A program made the translations under genes and the position numbers. Shown piece by piece: positions 9,501 to 19,193 of a DNA stretch of 64,000 bases; position 1 is the stretch's first letter; the number at the start of each line of letters is the position of its first letter. The notes beneath the pieces were generated by a model. The model made no database searches. It saw only the letters and a program-made list of their open reading frames with translations, and had not been told where the DNA came from. Source of the DNA: Paenibacillus sp. Soil750 (GTDB taxonomy: Bacteria; Bacillota; Bacilli; Paenibacillales; NBRC-103111); the NCBI RefSeq assembly GCF_001428045.1, contig NZ_LMSD01000002.1:175982-239981 (forward strand). The letters are read 5' to 3'.

Positions 9501-11697
9501 CTAAATTCATATGATTAACAATTTCAAGCAGACGCTTCTCTATCTCATCATTCGCCAGTTCCTTCAGCAGCATCCGAGCGATGCTCAGATGCATCCCAGG
9601 CAGCTTCAATTCCTCAATGGAGCCATATACAGCTTCTTGAATGGAATCATGGACAAACATAAACCGAATATCTCTCGCAGCCGCTTCACCTTGTGCATCG
9701 TTATAGAATTTATAATCTGTTCCTACGGGGATAATCAAACCATTCTGTATCGTCAGTTCCAACTCTTGCAAAGCGTCGATGAAGGATTTTCCCATTATAA
9801 TACCCAATGCTTCCAAGTCAAAAGAAACGCCCAAACAAGCAGCTAAGCGCAAGATATTTTGCGTATTCGGTGGCATACGGTCTAATTTTTCAGCAAGAAG
9901 AAACATCAGATTGTCTGTAATTCGCAGTTTTTGAATCTCGTTCATATCCCAGATCCAACGATTTTCCTTATAATTAAACGAGAGTAAATCTTGCTCATGC
10001 AAGGCCGTCAGAAATTGTTTGACGAAGAATGGATTGCCTCCAGTCTTCTGCAAAATAAGCACAGCCAGCTCCGTAACGTGCTCCTCATCCGAAATCAAGG
10101 ACTCCGCAACCAAGGTTTGAACATCCTCTAGCTTCAACGCTTTTAACACGATTCGATCCAACACAAGGTGCTGCGGCAGCTTATCGAGTAGTTGAACATG
10201 CATAGAAGACAACCAATTCGTATCATACTCACCGCGATATGAACCAATAAACATGAAATATTTCATTTGTGTATTGTTCAAAAGCAGATCCAAAAATTGT
10301 AAGGATGCCGTATCTGCCCACTGCAGATCATCTAAGAATAGAACGATCGGTCGATCTTTCCCCGAAAAAACCAACAAAAATTGTTGCAGCAAATAATGCA
10401 GGCGATTCTGCGTTTCTTTTTGCGGAAGCTGCTTCGCATTCGGCTGTTCGCCTATCAGTAAAGCTAACTCAGGTACAAGATCAATAATGACTTTGCCGCT
10501 AGTTCCTAAGACACTAAGCAACCGGTCACGGTACTCTTCAATTTGCCTATTTTTACCTGTCAGTAGCTGTCTTACTAATTCCCTCAGCGCTTGCGAGAGC
10601 GCGTGATAGGATACGTGCTGTTTATTCGGCTCGAATCGCCCTGAGAGGAACCACCCACGGTCCTTCATAATCATTTTCATCGTTTCAGCAATTAGGAACG
10701 TCTTACCAAATCCAGACTCCCCTGTTACCCAAACCGCTTCCAATGAGCCATGAACGGCCTGCTCATACACATGCAGCAGTTTATCGATCTCTTTGTCTCG
10801 CCCATATAAGCCTTGCGGAATCTGAAATCGATCCGTCATATCATACATCCCTACTGTAAATTCCCCAATATCCTCTCCAGCGTTGATTTTCACTAAGCAA
10901 TATTCGAGATCCTGCAGGATACCATACGCACTTTGATAGCGATCCTCGGCATTCTTGGAAAGCAGCTTCATGATCATATCAGAAATTGGTTTAGGAATAC
11001 CGTTCACTAATTGATCGGGAGGTGGAGGAGTCACTGCTAAATGCCCGTGAATTAATTCCACCGGATCTTCCGTTTGGAAAGGTAATCTCCCCGTCAACAT
11101 TTCATAGAACGTAACTCCTAACGAATAGTAATCCGTCCGATAATCGATGATCCGATTCATTCGCCCTGTTTGCTCTGGGGACATATATTGAAGCGTTCCC
11201 TCTAGCATCAAAGGATCCAGCATCTCTTGCCGCTCTCTTGTAAAAGATGAGATGCTGAAATCACCCAGTTTCATGATTTGCTTTTCCCAATTCACGAAAA
11301 TATTGCTTGGATTGATATCTTTATGAATAACATACCTTTTATGAACATCCCCAACCATCTTGACGATTTGAATGGCAGCTGCTAAGAAATCCTGAATGGA
11401 CTTTCTGAAGACCGGGAATAAATTGGCTAATGCTTCGCCATCAAAGTCTTCTAAAATCAAAGCAAAATTATTCTGGAATTTCGGAAGGGATAATGGTTTA
11501 AGCACACAGGGAATATCCAGCATCTTCCCAATCTCATACTCGCGCTTAAGTCTGGCAATATCCGAGGAAATCGGAAAATCAGAACGAAGTGTCTTAATCA
11601 TTACTTTCTCCATAGACTGCTTATGAACCGCACGATATAGGACCGTCCGTTCATCCTGGTGGATGGGTCTGATGAACTCAAAATCCGGAAAAATCAA
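6508..11697 (-). CDS. Ser/Thr kinase - AAA ATPase - GAF - histidine kinase hybrid
   Basis: Giant signalling protein of 1,729 residues. Residues 1-270 are an Hanks-type kinase: likely ATP lysine K35, catalytic loop HKDINPSN (125-132), DFS in place of DFG at 146, and YMSPEQTGRMN in the activation segment. A signalling ATPase follows with Walker A GESGFGKT (about 326-333) and Walker B IVLFLDDLQWAD. Then come long helical TPR-like repeats, a GAF domain (about 1305-1465) and a histidine kinase with H-box ISHDLGTPL, N-box NIIYNAIKFS and G-boxes DTGVGISEE and GGSGLGLAI. This order matches cyanobacterial HstK-type and fungal-like hybrid kinases. It starts with TTG at 11697 behind GAGGGGGT. No receiver domain or cognate response regulator is adjacent. 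It lies 28 bases after the desaturase-like gene and is probably co-transcribed with it. Confidence 0.93.
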   Translation of the reverse strand: MIFPDFEFIRPIHQDERTVLYRAVHKQSMEKVMIKTLRSDFPISSDIARLKREYEIGKMLDIPCVLKPLSLPKFQNNFALILEDFDGEALANLFPVFRKSIQDFLAAAIQIVKMVGDVHKRYVIHKDINPSNIFVNWEKQIMKLGDFSISSFTRERQEMLDPLMLEGTLQYMSPEQTGRMNRIIDYRTDYYSLGVTFYEMLTGRLPFQTEDPVELIHGHLAVTPPPPDQLVNGIPKPISDMIMKLLSKNAEDRYQSAYGILQDLEYCLVKINAGEDIGEFTVGMYDMTDRFQIPQGLYGRDKEIDKLLHVYEQAVHGSLEAVWVTGESGFGKTFLIAETMKMIMKDRGWFLSGRFEPNKQHVSYHALSQALRELVRQLLTGKNRQIEEYRDRLLSVLGTSGKVIIDLVPELALLIGEQPNAKQLPQKETQNRLHYLLQQFLLVFSGKDRPIVLFLDDLQWADTASLQFLDLLLNNTQMKYFMFIGSYRGEYDTNWLSSMHVQLLDKLPQHLVLDRIVLKALKLEDVQTLVAESLISDEEHVTELAVLILQKTGGNPFFVKQFLTALHEQDLLSFNYKENRWIWDMNEIQKLRITDNLMFLLAEKLDRMPPNTQNILRLAACLGVSFDLEALGIIMGKSFIDALQELELTIQNGLIIPVGTDYKFYNDAQGEAAARDIRFMFVHDSIQEAVYGSIEELKLPGMHLSIARMLLKELANDEIEKRLLEIVNHMNLGSALLSMDHELMQLLEFNYNAGRKAKSSNAYRSAIQYFNKALEVMDQIEGFEQKELGFAIRLEKSECLYLSGQAEEAETLYEQLLLGPLSNEQKLEVYNLQVVLHTNIGKHHQSIKVGLKALAEHGIRLSVAPSNMYILMTYINVRGLIGRRSTLELYDLPIMEDKFRMKLIDLMMSVAVSAYFVNTNLFVPFMLIMTKLALKYGNTPSMAYVYGAYGLILGSGFGDYQRGYQYGQLGERMNARFQSHQYRSKSYFSLGLFISPWVKSLRICLEHLKESFRCGIEDGDLVFAGYALTYQMLMKDFQGAVLAEVKEDLAKNYRILEQTNHHDTLLMLEMLRMLTLNLEGMSVNPILFGNHQEEEEQFVSKLKVHPNQVIIHVYSVKKMMLYYLFGYFEDAVKTGKSTELYQAASFGLFHIPENYFYYVLSIAAAFPELPSDEQRWLARRVKKMLRKMDKWAAHCPENYSHLTLLMHAEWNRVRGFGQLAEQGYESAIRQAREQGFIQHEAMACEIAGKYYKQSGREKFAKTYFVDAYFGYVNWGAKAKADDLRLRYPAYFTGRAESPDWATTKISDYSLQAIDFKTIMNTSRSLSSEVNLEQLIKRLMEIVTYSSGAERSILVLKDKDRLYVEAEMLASSGKDSCRVSSVLLETRDNVPQSVIQYVARMKEGIVLDDAEKSTLFSYDPYIRQAESKSIFCEPILHQGNLIGVFYLENNLIRNAFTSDRLDVIKLLSAQAAISIENARLYNDLESKVKERTNELILMETSRRDLLSNISHDLGTPLTSIQGYVEAILDDVIQEPEEQKKYLSVVHMRIVGIQRLITDLYQLSRLETKQFHFQLASTSCMTMIRQLFDKYELDTQNAGIAYTLNMAQMNGQDMLTVDVDRIEQVYANIIYNAIKFSTKGCSIHVQAEIRDQPRELVIRVSDTGVGISEEDLPHIFERFYKVSKSRSNSGGSGLGLAIAKEIVQYHGGQIWAESRLGQGCSISFSLPLHRI

Positions 11698-11725
11698 CCC
11701 TAATACCCCCTCACAAAATCGCCTG

Positions 11726-13381
11726 TCAGAACTTAAAATTTAGAACTTTGCCATTCCAAGGAAGTCCTTTGTCGAAGCGCTTCTTGTCCTTCTGTCGAAA
11801 AACTTTTAACACATCGATATTCCCCATCTCGAATTTATACATGTCCCATATTTCACATGGCATCTCTGTTGATTCATCTTGTTTCAGCAGGGCATTAACC
11901 GCTCGTCTCGCTGCTTCATTAGCCCCTTCCATCGTCGCTAGATTCGTGTTTGTACGCACATAATCTGACGCTAAGAAGAGATTCGGAATGCCAGTGAAAG
12001 CTTCTGGCCGATCTTCCCACGTACCGACACGATTAATGAACAGAAGGGCTTCATTCGTGCAAGCTTGTGCCACTTCATCATATTGAATGTCACTATCCAA
12101 AAACCAGGAATGAAGATTCTCGTCCCTCAAAATAACCGCACCATCTACATTCAGACTTTGCTTCATCTGAGCCCAGACTTCTTCCTTAATTTCTTCTGGT
12201 GTACAATGGGTCGCCGGTTTACCATAAAGAATACCAGGTGCATCCCAATCAGAAATATCAATGGAGAGAACTCCTCTGACGCTGCCATCACCATATTCAC
12301 TTAAATTCACATCTGGCCAAAATTGTTTCTGGGAGATGGAAGTCAATGACCATGGAGCATCCAAGTAAATCACATGTCCATGTGTTACGGGGACGTCTTC
12401 TTTCAAATAATATTGAATGCCGTTCATCCAAGCGACCGAATCCACAAGCCTCTGAACCCCTTGGAGCGTTGGATCCGCCTCGAGCATAGCCTCTGTAATT
12501 AGAGGCCCCATCACTTCAACAGGGAACGCAGCAATATAGTAATCCGCTTCAATATGGATCGTTTCCCCGTTCTCCGTAATCTCCGCACTGCGGATAATCC
12601 CGTCAACACAATGAATACGCTCAACTTTGGCATTTAAATGATAGTCCACGCCTCGCCCCTGAAGAAACGTCAACCAAGGGTATATCCATTTATCATTCGT
12701 TGGCCCATTCAAGAGACGCACGAAGCTCGTTCCTGGCGTAGACAGATTCAGCGTCATCTGAGCTGCTACAGGCCCTACAGTTTGCGTACTTGCGACTTTG
12801 GATTGACAGGCAACCAACGTTTTGGTGAAACCTGCAAATATATTCTGGAATGCAGGAGATTGCTTCTCTGCTTCTATGAAATCCCACCAATCGATCGTTT
12901 CATATTCCTCGCGAATGCGCTCTTCACAACTCGTCATGACTTGCCAAAGCTTCCTACCATATTGCTCTAAATCTTCTTTCGTAAGCCCAAGTTTATGACT
13001 TATCAGATCCTTCGCTAATGCTATATTATCTTTGTTAACTACGATTTTGGCAGGGAGAGGCTGCAGTGGTGCTGTATGGGTAGCGATATCTAATCGCGTT
13101 ACTTCCATTAAGTTATCGTAAACGGTTTTATTTTCGTAAGGAATTCGTTTCAACGTATCAATGACATGTCGATAAAAGCGTGGGAATAAACGAAAGCCGT
13201 GTTCTCCCGGCAAATCCCTTCGTCCACCCTTCCCACTACCAACATATGGCATACTTCTCGCTTTTCCGCCTGGAATACTCTTAAACTCGTAAACAGACAC
13301 ATCATATCCTCGTACGATCAGCTCATGAGCAGCACTCAATCCAGCAACACCGCCACCCAAAATTGCGACCTTTTTCAACAT
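11726..13381 (-). CDS. FAD-dependent carotenoid/phytoene desaturase-like oxidoreductase
   Basis: 551 residues. The N-terminus has the dinucleotide fold AILGGGVAGLSAAHELIVRG followed by the YEFKSIPGGKARS motif of phytoene-desaturase and squalene-associated oxidoreductases. The C-terminus has the second FAD motif (NLFLASDYVRTNTNLATMEG). It probably desaturates or dehydrogenates an isoprenoid or related lipid at the membrane, but no other carotenoid or hopanoid gene is nearby, so the substrate is unknown. The start follows GAGGAAG. It is the first gene of a likely operon with the hybrid kinase, an unusual pairing. Confidence 0.82.
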   Translation of the reverse strand: MLKKVAILGGGVAGLSAAHELIVRGYDVSVYEFKSIPGGKARSMPYVGSGKGGRRDLPGEHGFRLFPRFYRHVIDTLKRIPYENKTVYDNLMEVTRLDIATHTAPLQPLPAKIVVNKDNIALAKDLISHKLGLTKEDLEQYGRKLWQVMTSCEERIREEYETIDWWDFIEAEKQSPAFQNIFAGFTKTLVACQSKVASTQTVGPVAAQMTLNLSTPGTSFVRLLNGPTNDKWIYPWLTFLQGRGVDYHLNAKVERIHCVDGIIRSAEITENGETIHIEADYYIAAFPVEVMGPLITEAMLEADPTLQGVQRLVDSVAWMNGIQYYLKEDVPVTHGHVIYLDAPWSLTSISQKQFWPDVNLSEYGDGSVRGVLSIDISDWDAPGILYGKPATHCTPEEIKEEVWAQMKQSLNVDGAVILRDENLHSWFLDSDIQYDEVAQACTNEALLFINRVGTWEDRPEAFTGIPNLFLASDYVRTNTNLATMEGANEAARRAVNALLKQDESTEMPCEIWDMYKFEMGNIDVLKVFRQKDKKRFDKGLPWNGKVLNFKF

Positions 13382-13471
13382 ACTTCCTCCTCATTTTGGT
13401 TTAATTTGTCAAAACATGGTTTCTCTATCATATCATTTAGAACCGCTTACGCATAGAATAATCCTAGTAAA

Positions 13472-13512
13472 ATAAAACCTTTCATTGCTGTGGTAGTCAG
13501 CAATGAAAGGTT
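13472..13512 (-). terminator. Rho-independent terminator
   Basis: A 15-base perfect stem (13476-13490 with 13498-13512, core CCTTTCATTGCTG) precedes a T-run on the minus strand, just beyond the chemoreceptor stop codon. Confidence 0.85.
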
Positions 13513-13525
13513 TATGCCATACGTA

Positions 13526-15670
13526 TTAATCAAGCTGAAAATGAGTTAATGCGTGTAATAGCTCCTCGGAAATGTGATTCAATGTTGTTGAGGAGCGCTC
13601 GACTTCCATGGTCGAGGCTGCTTGTTTCTGTAGAGACAAGGTAACATCATGTGTGTAAGAAGTTGCTTTCCGTGAAATCTGAACACTATCCTCCATCGAG
13701 GCGGATACTTGCTGTGTACTCGCGGATATTTGCTCAGAAGCGGCTGAGACCTCCTGAATTTGTTCCGCTACCTGATCAACAGCGTGCAAGATCGATTCAA
13801 ATACGATGCCTACCTTTGCGATTAGCATGCCCCCCTTCTCTACTTCGGCAATCTCCAATTGCGCTTTCTCTACGACAGATTTAGAGCTGCTCTTCACTTT
13901 CGCAATCAACTGAACAATGTTCTTGGCAGATTCGCTTGATTGATCAGCTAACTTCCTTACCTCTGTAGCGACCACCTGGAAACCCCTACCCTGATCACCT
14001 GCTCTCGCCGCTTCAATGGAAGCATTCAAAGCCAGAAGCCGAGTTTGCCCGGAAATATCTGTGATCACATCAAGCATTCGATCAATCTGCGTGCATAAAT
14101 CAACAAGCTCCGAGATCGTGGTTGCCGTTTCAAATACTTTCATTTTGATTGAAGTCATTTGATGTACAGCTAGGTTCATATCTTCAAAGCCTTGTCTTGC
14201 TTCGAGCGCAGCTTCGTTGGCCGCTTCAGCGACGAATGAGGATGTTTCTGCAATGCGCTGAACCCCGGCAGCCACCTCGTTCATCGCAAATGAGGTTTCC
14301 TCTGAGCCTTTCATCAAGACCTCCGAGCCTTGTGACATATCGGTCATGATGGACTGAATAGCCTTCGAATCAGCGGAGGTATCCTTCACATTCGCTTGAA
14401 GTTGCTTGGACGAGTCGAATGCTCGCTGAACGACAAGTCGACTCTGGCGAATAACATCTGTAAAGCTATCTGCAATGTGATTAAAAGCGTTTACCACGCT
14501 GCTAAATTCATCCTTAGAGTGGGATTGGACACGGACTGTCATATCCCCTTCAACAAGCAGCTGTGAAGCTCGAGCTAGCTCGTCAATCCCCTTTTTCACA
14601 GATATATAAAAAGCCATAAACAAATACGCAGCTAGAAGCAGTACTCCCAGTACAATAAGTGCGTCAAACACTAAACTTTTCGTATAAGCATCCACACGTT
14701 GTTGGAGTAATTCGGTTAACAAGCTAATCTGGTACGTATACAGAGCAATTGCTGCCTCTTTGGATGTACGTGATGTAGCCGCGAATTCTTTCGCCGTAAT
14801 TTGAATAACACCCGTATTGACTAGCTTCTCATTCAATGCTCCGAATGTTACAAGCGCAGACGATACACTCTTTTCATGCAAGGCAAGACTCATGGAGGCA
14901 GTCTCAGGATTTAGCTTATGCAACTGTTCACCAACCGATTGAATCTCTGTTAAAATAGACTGTCCTTCACCACTTAGATGGATTAGTTCCTCTTGTTCCT
15001 CCGGGTTTTTGATAGACCGACGAGCAGCAACTTCGATGCCTTTTCGCTCAATTTTCTCAAGATTGTTCCAAAATGCAGGAAAAAGATGTACAGTAAAGTC
15101 TATGAGGGCACTCGTGCTTTCCTCAGGATCCAAATCCAGTTTTGCCTGCTGTTCAACCGTATGTATGAGTTGGATCACCTGTTGTTCCATTTGCTCATGT
15201 TGAAGTTCATAGTACTTCTGACTTAACCCATCTATACTCGAAGTAATTGATTGCCACTGCTCCAAGATAGCTGAAACAAATTTCTCTTCCAGCAATGATG
15301 TATTGGCATGCTCCACTTCCGCTTTCAACCACGACATGGTACGATCAATTTGTACTTGCACTTGTTTCAAATCTGTCTTCTCAGGTGGTTGAACACCGTC
15401 CGTCGAAGGTAAACCTTGTCCGAATTGATCCAATCGGATCAACAATTCACCCAATTCACGTTGAACAGATATCCCTGACATTTCGCGTTTAGCTCCACGC
15501 ATATTTTGCGTTGTCCCAGCTAATAATTGTTCGGCTAACAGTGTAATCGGAATTATGAATACACAACCTATAAGGAAAAATTTATGCGGGTACCTAAGTT
15601 TATTCAATAAGTAAATTGCATGCTTAAACAACGGTGAAGTCAAGTTAGTACCCATTCGGTTATCTTTCAT
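13526..15670 (-). CDS. Methyl-accepting chemotaxis protein
   Basis: Membrane chemoreceptor of about 714 residues. An N-terminal membrane segment (near [19 protein letters not shown]) and a second one near residue 345 enclose an extracellular helical sensor of about 280 residues. A HAMP linker and a cytoplasmic signalling coiled coil follow, with the hairpin-tip region [19 protein letters not shown] that contacts CheA/CheW. The ATG at 15670 is preferred because GGAGG lies 11 bases upstream; an in-frame TTG at 15697 has no ribosome site. There is no C-terminal CheR-docking pentapeptide. The ligand is unknown. It is monocistronic and divergent from the PASTA pseudokinase gene. Confidence 0.93.
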   Translation of the reverse strand: MKDNRMGTNLTSPLFKHAIYLLNKLRYPHKFFLIGCVFIIPITLLAEQLLAGTTQNMRGAKREMSGISVQRELGELLIRLDQFGQGLPSTDGVQPPEKTDLKQVQVQIDRTMSWLKAEVEHANTSLLEEKFVSAILEQWQSITSSIDGLSQKYYELQHEQMEQQVIQLIHTVEQQAKLDLDPEESTSALIDFTVHLFPAFWNNLEKIERKGIEVAARRSIKNPEEQEELIHLSGEGQSILTEIQSVGEQLHKLNPETASMSLALHEKSVSSALVTFGALNEKLVNTGVIQITAKEFAATSRTSKEAAIALYTYQISLLTELLQQRVDAYTKSLVFDALIVLGVLLLAAYLFMAFYISVKKGIDELARASQLLVEGDMTVRVQSHSKDEFSSVVNAFNHIADSFTDVIRQSRLVVQRAFDSSKQLQANVKDTSADSKAIQSIMTDMSQGSEVLMKGSEETSFAMNEVAAGVQRIAETSSFVAEAANEAALEARQGFEDMNLAVHQMTSIKMKVFETATTISELVDLCTQIDRMLDVITDISGQTRLLALNASIEAARAGDQGRGFQVVATEVRKLADQSSESAKNIVQLIAKVKSSSKSVVEKAQLEIAEVEKGGMLIAKVGIVFESILHAVDQVAEQIQEVSAASEQISASTQQVSASMEDSVQISRKATSYTHDVTLSLQKQAASTMEVERSSTTLNHISEELLHALTHFQLD

Positions 15671-15907
15671 CCTGATCCACGCCTCCATTTGCGTCAACTA
15701 TACTGACACGAAACTTAATTTATGGACCCATCTTACAACGAATCCTATCAAAATACAGGCAATTCGAACTATTTTGATAAAATTCCACAAATTTTTCACT
15801 TAATTATGTGATTTTTTATAACGAGTACTCCTAAATTCCTATCTGCCTTCGAATCCTTTATAATAAAGGGTAAACCAATCATACACGCCAGAGAGGATGG
15901 TTATTCC

Positions 15908-17104
15908 ATGCCCGATCGAATAGGTACACGATACGTGCCAAGTACACAAATCGTCTCTTTCCCTCATGGAACTCTCCATTATGGTGATGATGTATTTCTG
16001 ACTCGCAAAGTATTACTGTATCGTAAAGCGCTTCGTCACAATCAACTCGGTGTCGATTACATAAGCTCACTTCAGGATAAAGCCGCGTTTATTCACGATG
16101 GATTTCATCACATGTTGGATACATCTATCGCCCAGGATGCCGTCACCATTATTTTACAAGCCAAAAGTGGTTCGCTGTTTGCCCATACCATGTTCAAACG
16201 CAAATGGACCTATGCCGCTGTTGTCGCGATTATTAGCGACCTAGGAGTTTCCTTGTTAGATGCAATGGAAGACAAGATTACAGGCTTTTCCGTACGTCCA
16301 GATAATTTATGGTTAACCGATCAGAATAAACTTTCCGTCATCAACTATTGGGAGGTAGATGAACATCAAGAGCAAGGAGCCGTTGGCCTTTGCCGCTTAA
16401 TGATTCAGTTGCTTACGGGGAGCGAAACGATTTCCGACACATTCGAGGTTATGCATACGAGTCTGGAGCGTGCTTCTATTCCAAGTGCGACGACAGAGCA
16501 AAAATTAGCTTTGATTCGCCTCATCAAATTTATATGTCATGGGCAATCTTCGCTATCCTCACTCGTATTCGGACTGCGGAGTTTACCTCCTTCTGTCCCT
16601 AACAACTCTAACAACAAAAGTATAAAACAAGATGAGCTGATCTCTGAGGAGACAACAGAAGTACTGCCAACTGCTCAATATGAGAGCCATACCCGATCTA
16701 CTCGTTCAGCTAAATTGATTGCGCTAGGTTCCGTTTCAGCTCTCGTGATAGGGATTATCTCTGTATGGTATCTGTGGCCAGAGCCAAAGGTTGTTCAAAC
16801 CGTCGTCATCATCTCTCCTACGCCAACAAGTACACCAATAGCAACCGTAAGCCCAAGTGCCACGCCAAATGCTAAGCTAACGAGTATGAATGAAGCTTCC
16901 GAGGAAACTGAAGTACCTAATCTGGTAGGCAAGACACAAGCGGATGCGGAACAGCTCGCGCTAGCTGCAGGACTTCACTACAACTTTGTCATTGAAACAA
17001 GCACCCAGGCCAAAGGTATCGTAACGAGACAGGAACCAAAAGCAGGAACCAAGGGCTTGGCTGGGGATAATGTGACGTTTTGGGTGAGCAAGGGGGCACA
17101 GTGA
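15908..17104 (+). CDS. Membrane pseudokinase with one PASTA domain
   Basis: 398 residues. Residues about 20-225 look like a degenerate Hanks kinase: where HRDxKPxN should be there is GFSVRPDNLWL (126-136), so the catalytic His-Arg-Asp is lost while Asn133 is kept, and the DFG position reads NYW. A charged linker leads to one membrane segment (269-290), a Thr/Pro-rich stretch, and a single C-terminal PASTA domain (336-396, starting VPNLVGKTQADAE). PrkC-type kinases have the same order but an active kinase and usually three or more PASTA repeats. It probably senses cell-wall material and signals by binding rather than phosphorylation. The start follows AGAGAGGATGG. It is divergent from the chemoreceptor gene. 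Confidence 0.8.
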   Translation: MPDRIGTRYVPSTQIVSFPHGTLHYGDDVFLTRKVLLYRKALRHNQLGVDYISSLQDKAAFIHDGFHHMLDTSIAQDAVTIILQAKSGSLFAHTMFKRKWTYAAVVAIISDLGVSLLDAMEDKITGFSVRPDNLWLTDQNKLSVINYWEVDEHQEQGAVGLCRLMIQLLTGSETISDTFEVMHTSLERASIPSATTEQKLALIRLIKFICHGQSSLSSLVFGLRSLPPSVPNNSNNKSIKQDELISEETTEVLPTAQYESHTRSTRSAKLIALGSVSALVIGIISVWYLWPEPKVVQTVVIISPTPTSTPIATVSPSATPNAKLTSMNEASEETEVPNLVGKTQADAEQLALAAGLHYNFVIETSTQAKGIVTRQEPKAGTKGLAGDNVTFWVSKGAQ

Positions 17105-17227
17105 GGAGATAAGTGAGAGAAAGAGTCGCTGAGAACGGGAACAGGTGTAAATTCCGATCTCAAGGCTCTTAGCTTTAACTTGAAAACATACAGCTAAATT
17201 CAAGTAAATCGGTTGTATTCTACATGT

Positions 17228-17363
17228 AGATGGAAAAACTCCAGATAATTATCGGGTTTCTGCAAATTTCGCAAGAAATGACCGAAAATAGCTGGAGTTT
17301 TTCCAGTTATCTTCCTTTTAGGTTAGAAATGCAAGGAAATAGATGGGGATTTTCCATCTATTT
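17228..17363. repeat. Three related palindromic intergenic units
   Basis: The 17105-17433 spacer contains three related, nearly palindromic units: TAGATGGAAAAACTCCAGAT (from 17227), ATAGCTGGAGTTTTTCCAGT (from 17288; close to the reverse complement of the first) and ATAGATGGGGATTTTCCATC (from 17339). They are separated by about 35-40 bases. They look like a short interspersed repeat family, not a coding region. The rest of the spacer holds only the cysI terminator. Confidence 0.65.
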
Positions 17364-17385
17364 CGCATTAGATTGCTGATTGAGG

Positions 17386-17425
17386 TAAAAAAAGCAGTTC
17401 AAGTCTCGAACGACTCGAACTGCTC
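17386..17425 (-). terminator. Rho-independent terminator
   Basis: A stem GCAGTTC/GAACTGC, extended by inner pairing of the TCGAAC region, precedes a run of seven T on the minus strand, directly after cysI. Confidence 0.85.
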
Positions 17426-17433
17426 TTTTCATT

Positions 17434-19155
17434 TTAAGCGTGGAAATCTTGACCTGAACGAACTTCTTTCACGTAGCCAGCGCGGATAACGAAGTCACCG
17501 AAGTGTTCTTCATGCTGACGCTCTTTGGCATAATGAGGAATGATCGTTTGCAAGGAATCCAGAATCTCAGATTCACCGATGTTCTCTTTGTACAATTTAT
17601 TCAAGCGGTTTCCTGCAAATCCGCCACCAAGGTACATGTTGTACTTGCCTGCAGCCTTACCGATGAACGCAAGTTCAGCAAGCATTGGTCGTGCGCAACC
17701 ATTCGGGCAACCTGTCATCCGAATCGTAATTTCCTGCTCACGTAAGCCTACACCTTCAAGAATGGACTCGACTTTCGTAATCAAAGACGGTAGGTAACGT
17801 TCCGATTCCGCCATTGCAAGTCCGCAAGTTGGGAACGCAACACACGCCATCGAGTTTCTACGCAATGCTGAATAGTGAAGACCATCCGTAATGCCGTGAT
17901 CTTTGATCAGTTCTTCGATTTTCTTCTTTTTCTGAGCGCTGACGTTGCCGATGATCAAGTTCTGATTCGACGTTAGGCGGAAATCACCCGTGTGAATCTT
18001 TGCAATTTCACGAAGACCTGTCATCAGACGGTAGTCTCCATCATCCATCACGCGGCCATTCTGAATGAACATTGTGAAATGCCATTTGCCATTGCTGCCC
18101 TTCACCCAACCATAACGATCTCCGTTGGATTCGAAATGGAAGGCGCGAGCTGGCTCAAGGTTCCAACCTAGACGCGTTTGTAGTTCATTCACGAACCACT
18201 CAATACCGCGATCATCGATTGTGTATTTGAAACGAGCATGCTTACGAACGGAACGATCCCCGTAATCGCGTTGGATCATGACTGTTTTCTCAGCTAGATC
18301 AACAGCCTGCTCCGGCTTAATGAAGCCGATCACTTGACCAACTTGCGGATACGTTTTGACATCTCCGTGAGACATCCCCATACCGCCACCGACGGATACG
18401 TTAAAGCCCACCAAACGGCCATCTTCAATAACCGCGATGTAACCAAGATCTTGTGAATATACATCTACATCGTTGGATGGTGGGACTGCGATACCGATTT
18501 TGAACTTACGTGGCAAATACACAGGTCCGTAAATCGGCTCTTGCTCTTCTGCGTCGCGGCTATCGACGATTTTCTCGCCGTCTAACCAAATCTCATGATA
18601 CGCTCTCGTACGTGGATCCAAGTGGTTTGAGATGCGATTCGCCCACTCATATACCTCGCCGTGAATTTCGGATTGGTAGGGGTTCGGGTTACACATCACG
18701 TTACGATTCACGTCGCCACATGCAGCAAGCGTGCTTAGCATAGATGCGTTAACTTCTTGAATCGTTTTCTTCATGTTCCATTTGATCACGCCATGCAATT
18801 GAAAGGATTGACGTGTTGTAAGACGAATGGTGCCATTCGCATATTTCTGAGCAACACGATCCATCATCAACCATTGGTCAGAGGTTACGATACCGCCTGC
18901 AGCACGTACGCGCAGCATGAACTGATAGGCAGGCTCAAGCTTCTGCTTCGCACGTTCATTACGCAAGTCACGATCGTCTTGCATGTAGCTGCCGTGGAAT
19001 TTCATCAAACGGTTGTCATCCTCAGGGATGGAACCGGTGATGCGATTTTCAAGCGTTTCTTCTAGACTTCCGCGTAAATAATTACTGCGGATTTTAATTT
19101 GTTCAACATCACTATGCGGAGCACTATTCTTCGATAGTAAATTATTTTCTGACAT
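17434..19155 (-). CDS. cysI: Assimilatory sulfite reductase, hemoprotein subunit
   Basis: 573 residues, normal CysI length. It reduces sulfite to sulfide using a siroheme coupled to a [4Fe-4S] cluster in the cytoplasm. The cluster ligands are visible as [13 protein letters not shown] and [10 protein letters not shown]; two nitrite/sulfite reductase ferredoxin-like halves are present. The start at 19155 follows GGAGAAAG. It is 38 bases downstream of cysJ and ends at a clear terminator, so cysJI is a two-gene operon of sulfate assimilation. Confidence 0.97.
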   Translation of the reverse strand: MSENNLLSKNSAPHSDVEQIKIRSNYLRGSLEETLENRITGSIPEDDNRLMKFHGSYMQDDRDLRNERAKQKLEPAYQFMLRVRAAGGIVTSDQWLMMDRVAQKYANGTIRLTTRQSFQLHGVIKWNMKKTIQEVNASMLSTLAACGDVNRNVMCNPNPYQSEIHGEVYEWANRISNHLDPRTRAYHEIWLDGEKIVDSRDAEEQEPIYGPVYLPRKFKIGIAVPPSNDVDVYSQDLGYIAVIEDGRLVGFNVSVGGGMGMSHGDVKTYPQVGQVIGFIKPEQAVDLAEKTVMIQRDYGDRSVRKHARFKYTIDDRGIEWFVNELQTRLGWNLEPARAFHFESNGDRYGWVKGSNGKWHFTMFIQNGRVMDDGDYRLMTGLREIAKIHTGDFRLTSNQNLIIGNVSAQKKKKIEELIKDHGITDGLHYSALRRNSMACVAFPTCGLAMAESERYLPSLITKVESILEGVGLREQEITIRMTGCPNGCARPMLAELAFIGKAAGKYNMYLGGGFAGNRLNKLYKENIGESEILDSLQTIIPHYAKERQHEEHFGDFVIRAGYVKEVRSGQDFHA

Positions 19156-19193
19156 CTTGAGCTTTCTCCTCTCGCGATCGCGGGGATCCCGTT

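Noticed and set aside
12638..12970. 110-residue plus-strand frame within the desaturase-like gene
   Set aside because: Antisense to a clearly coding region, with no start signal.
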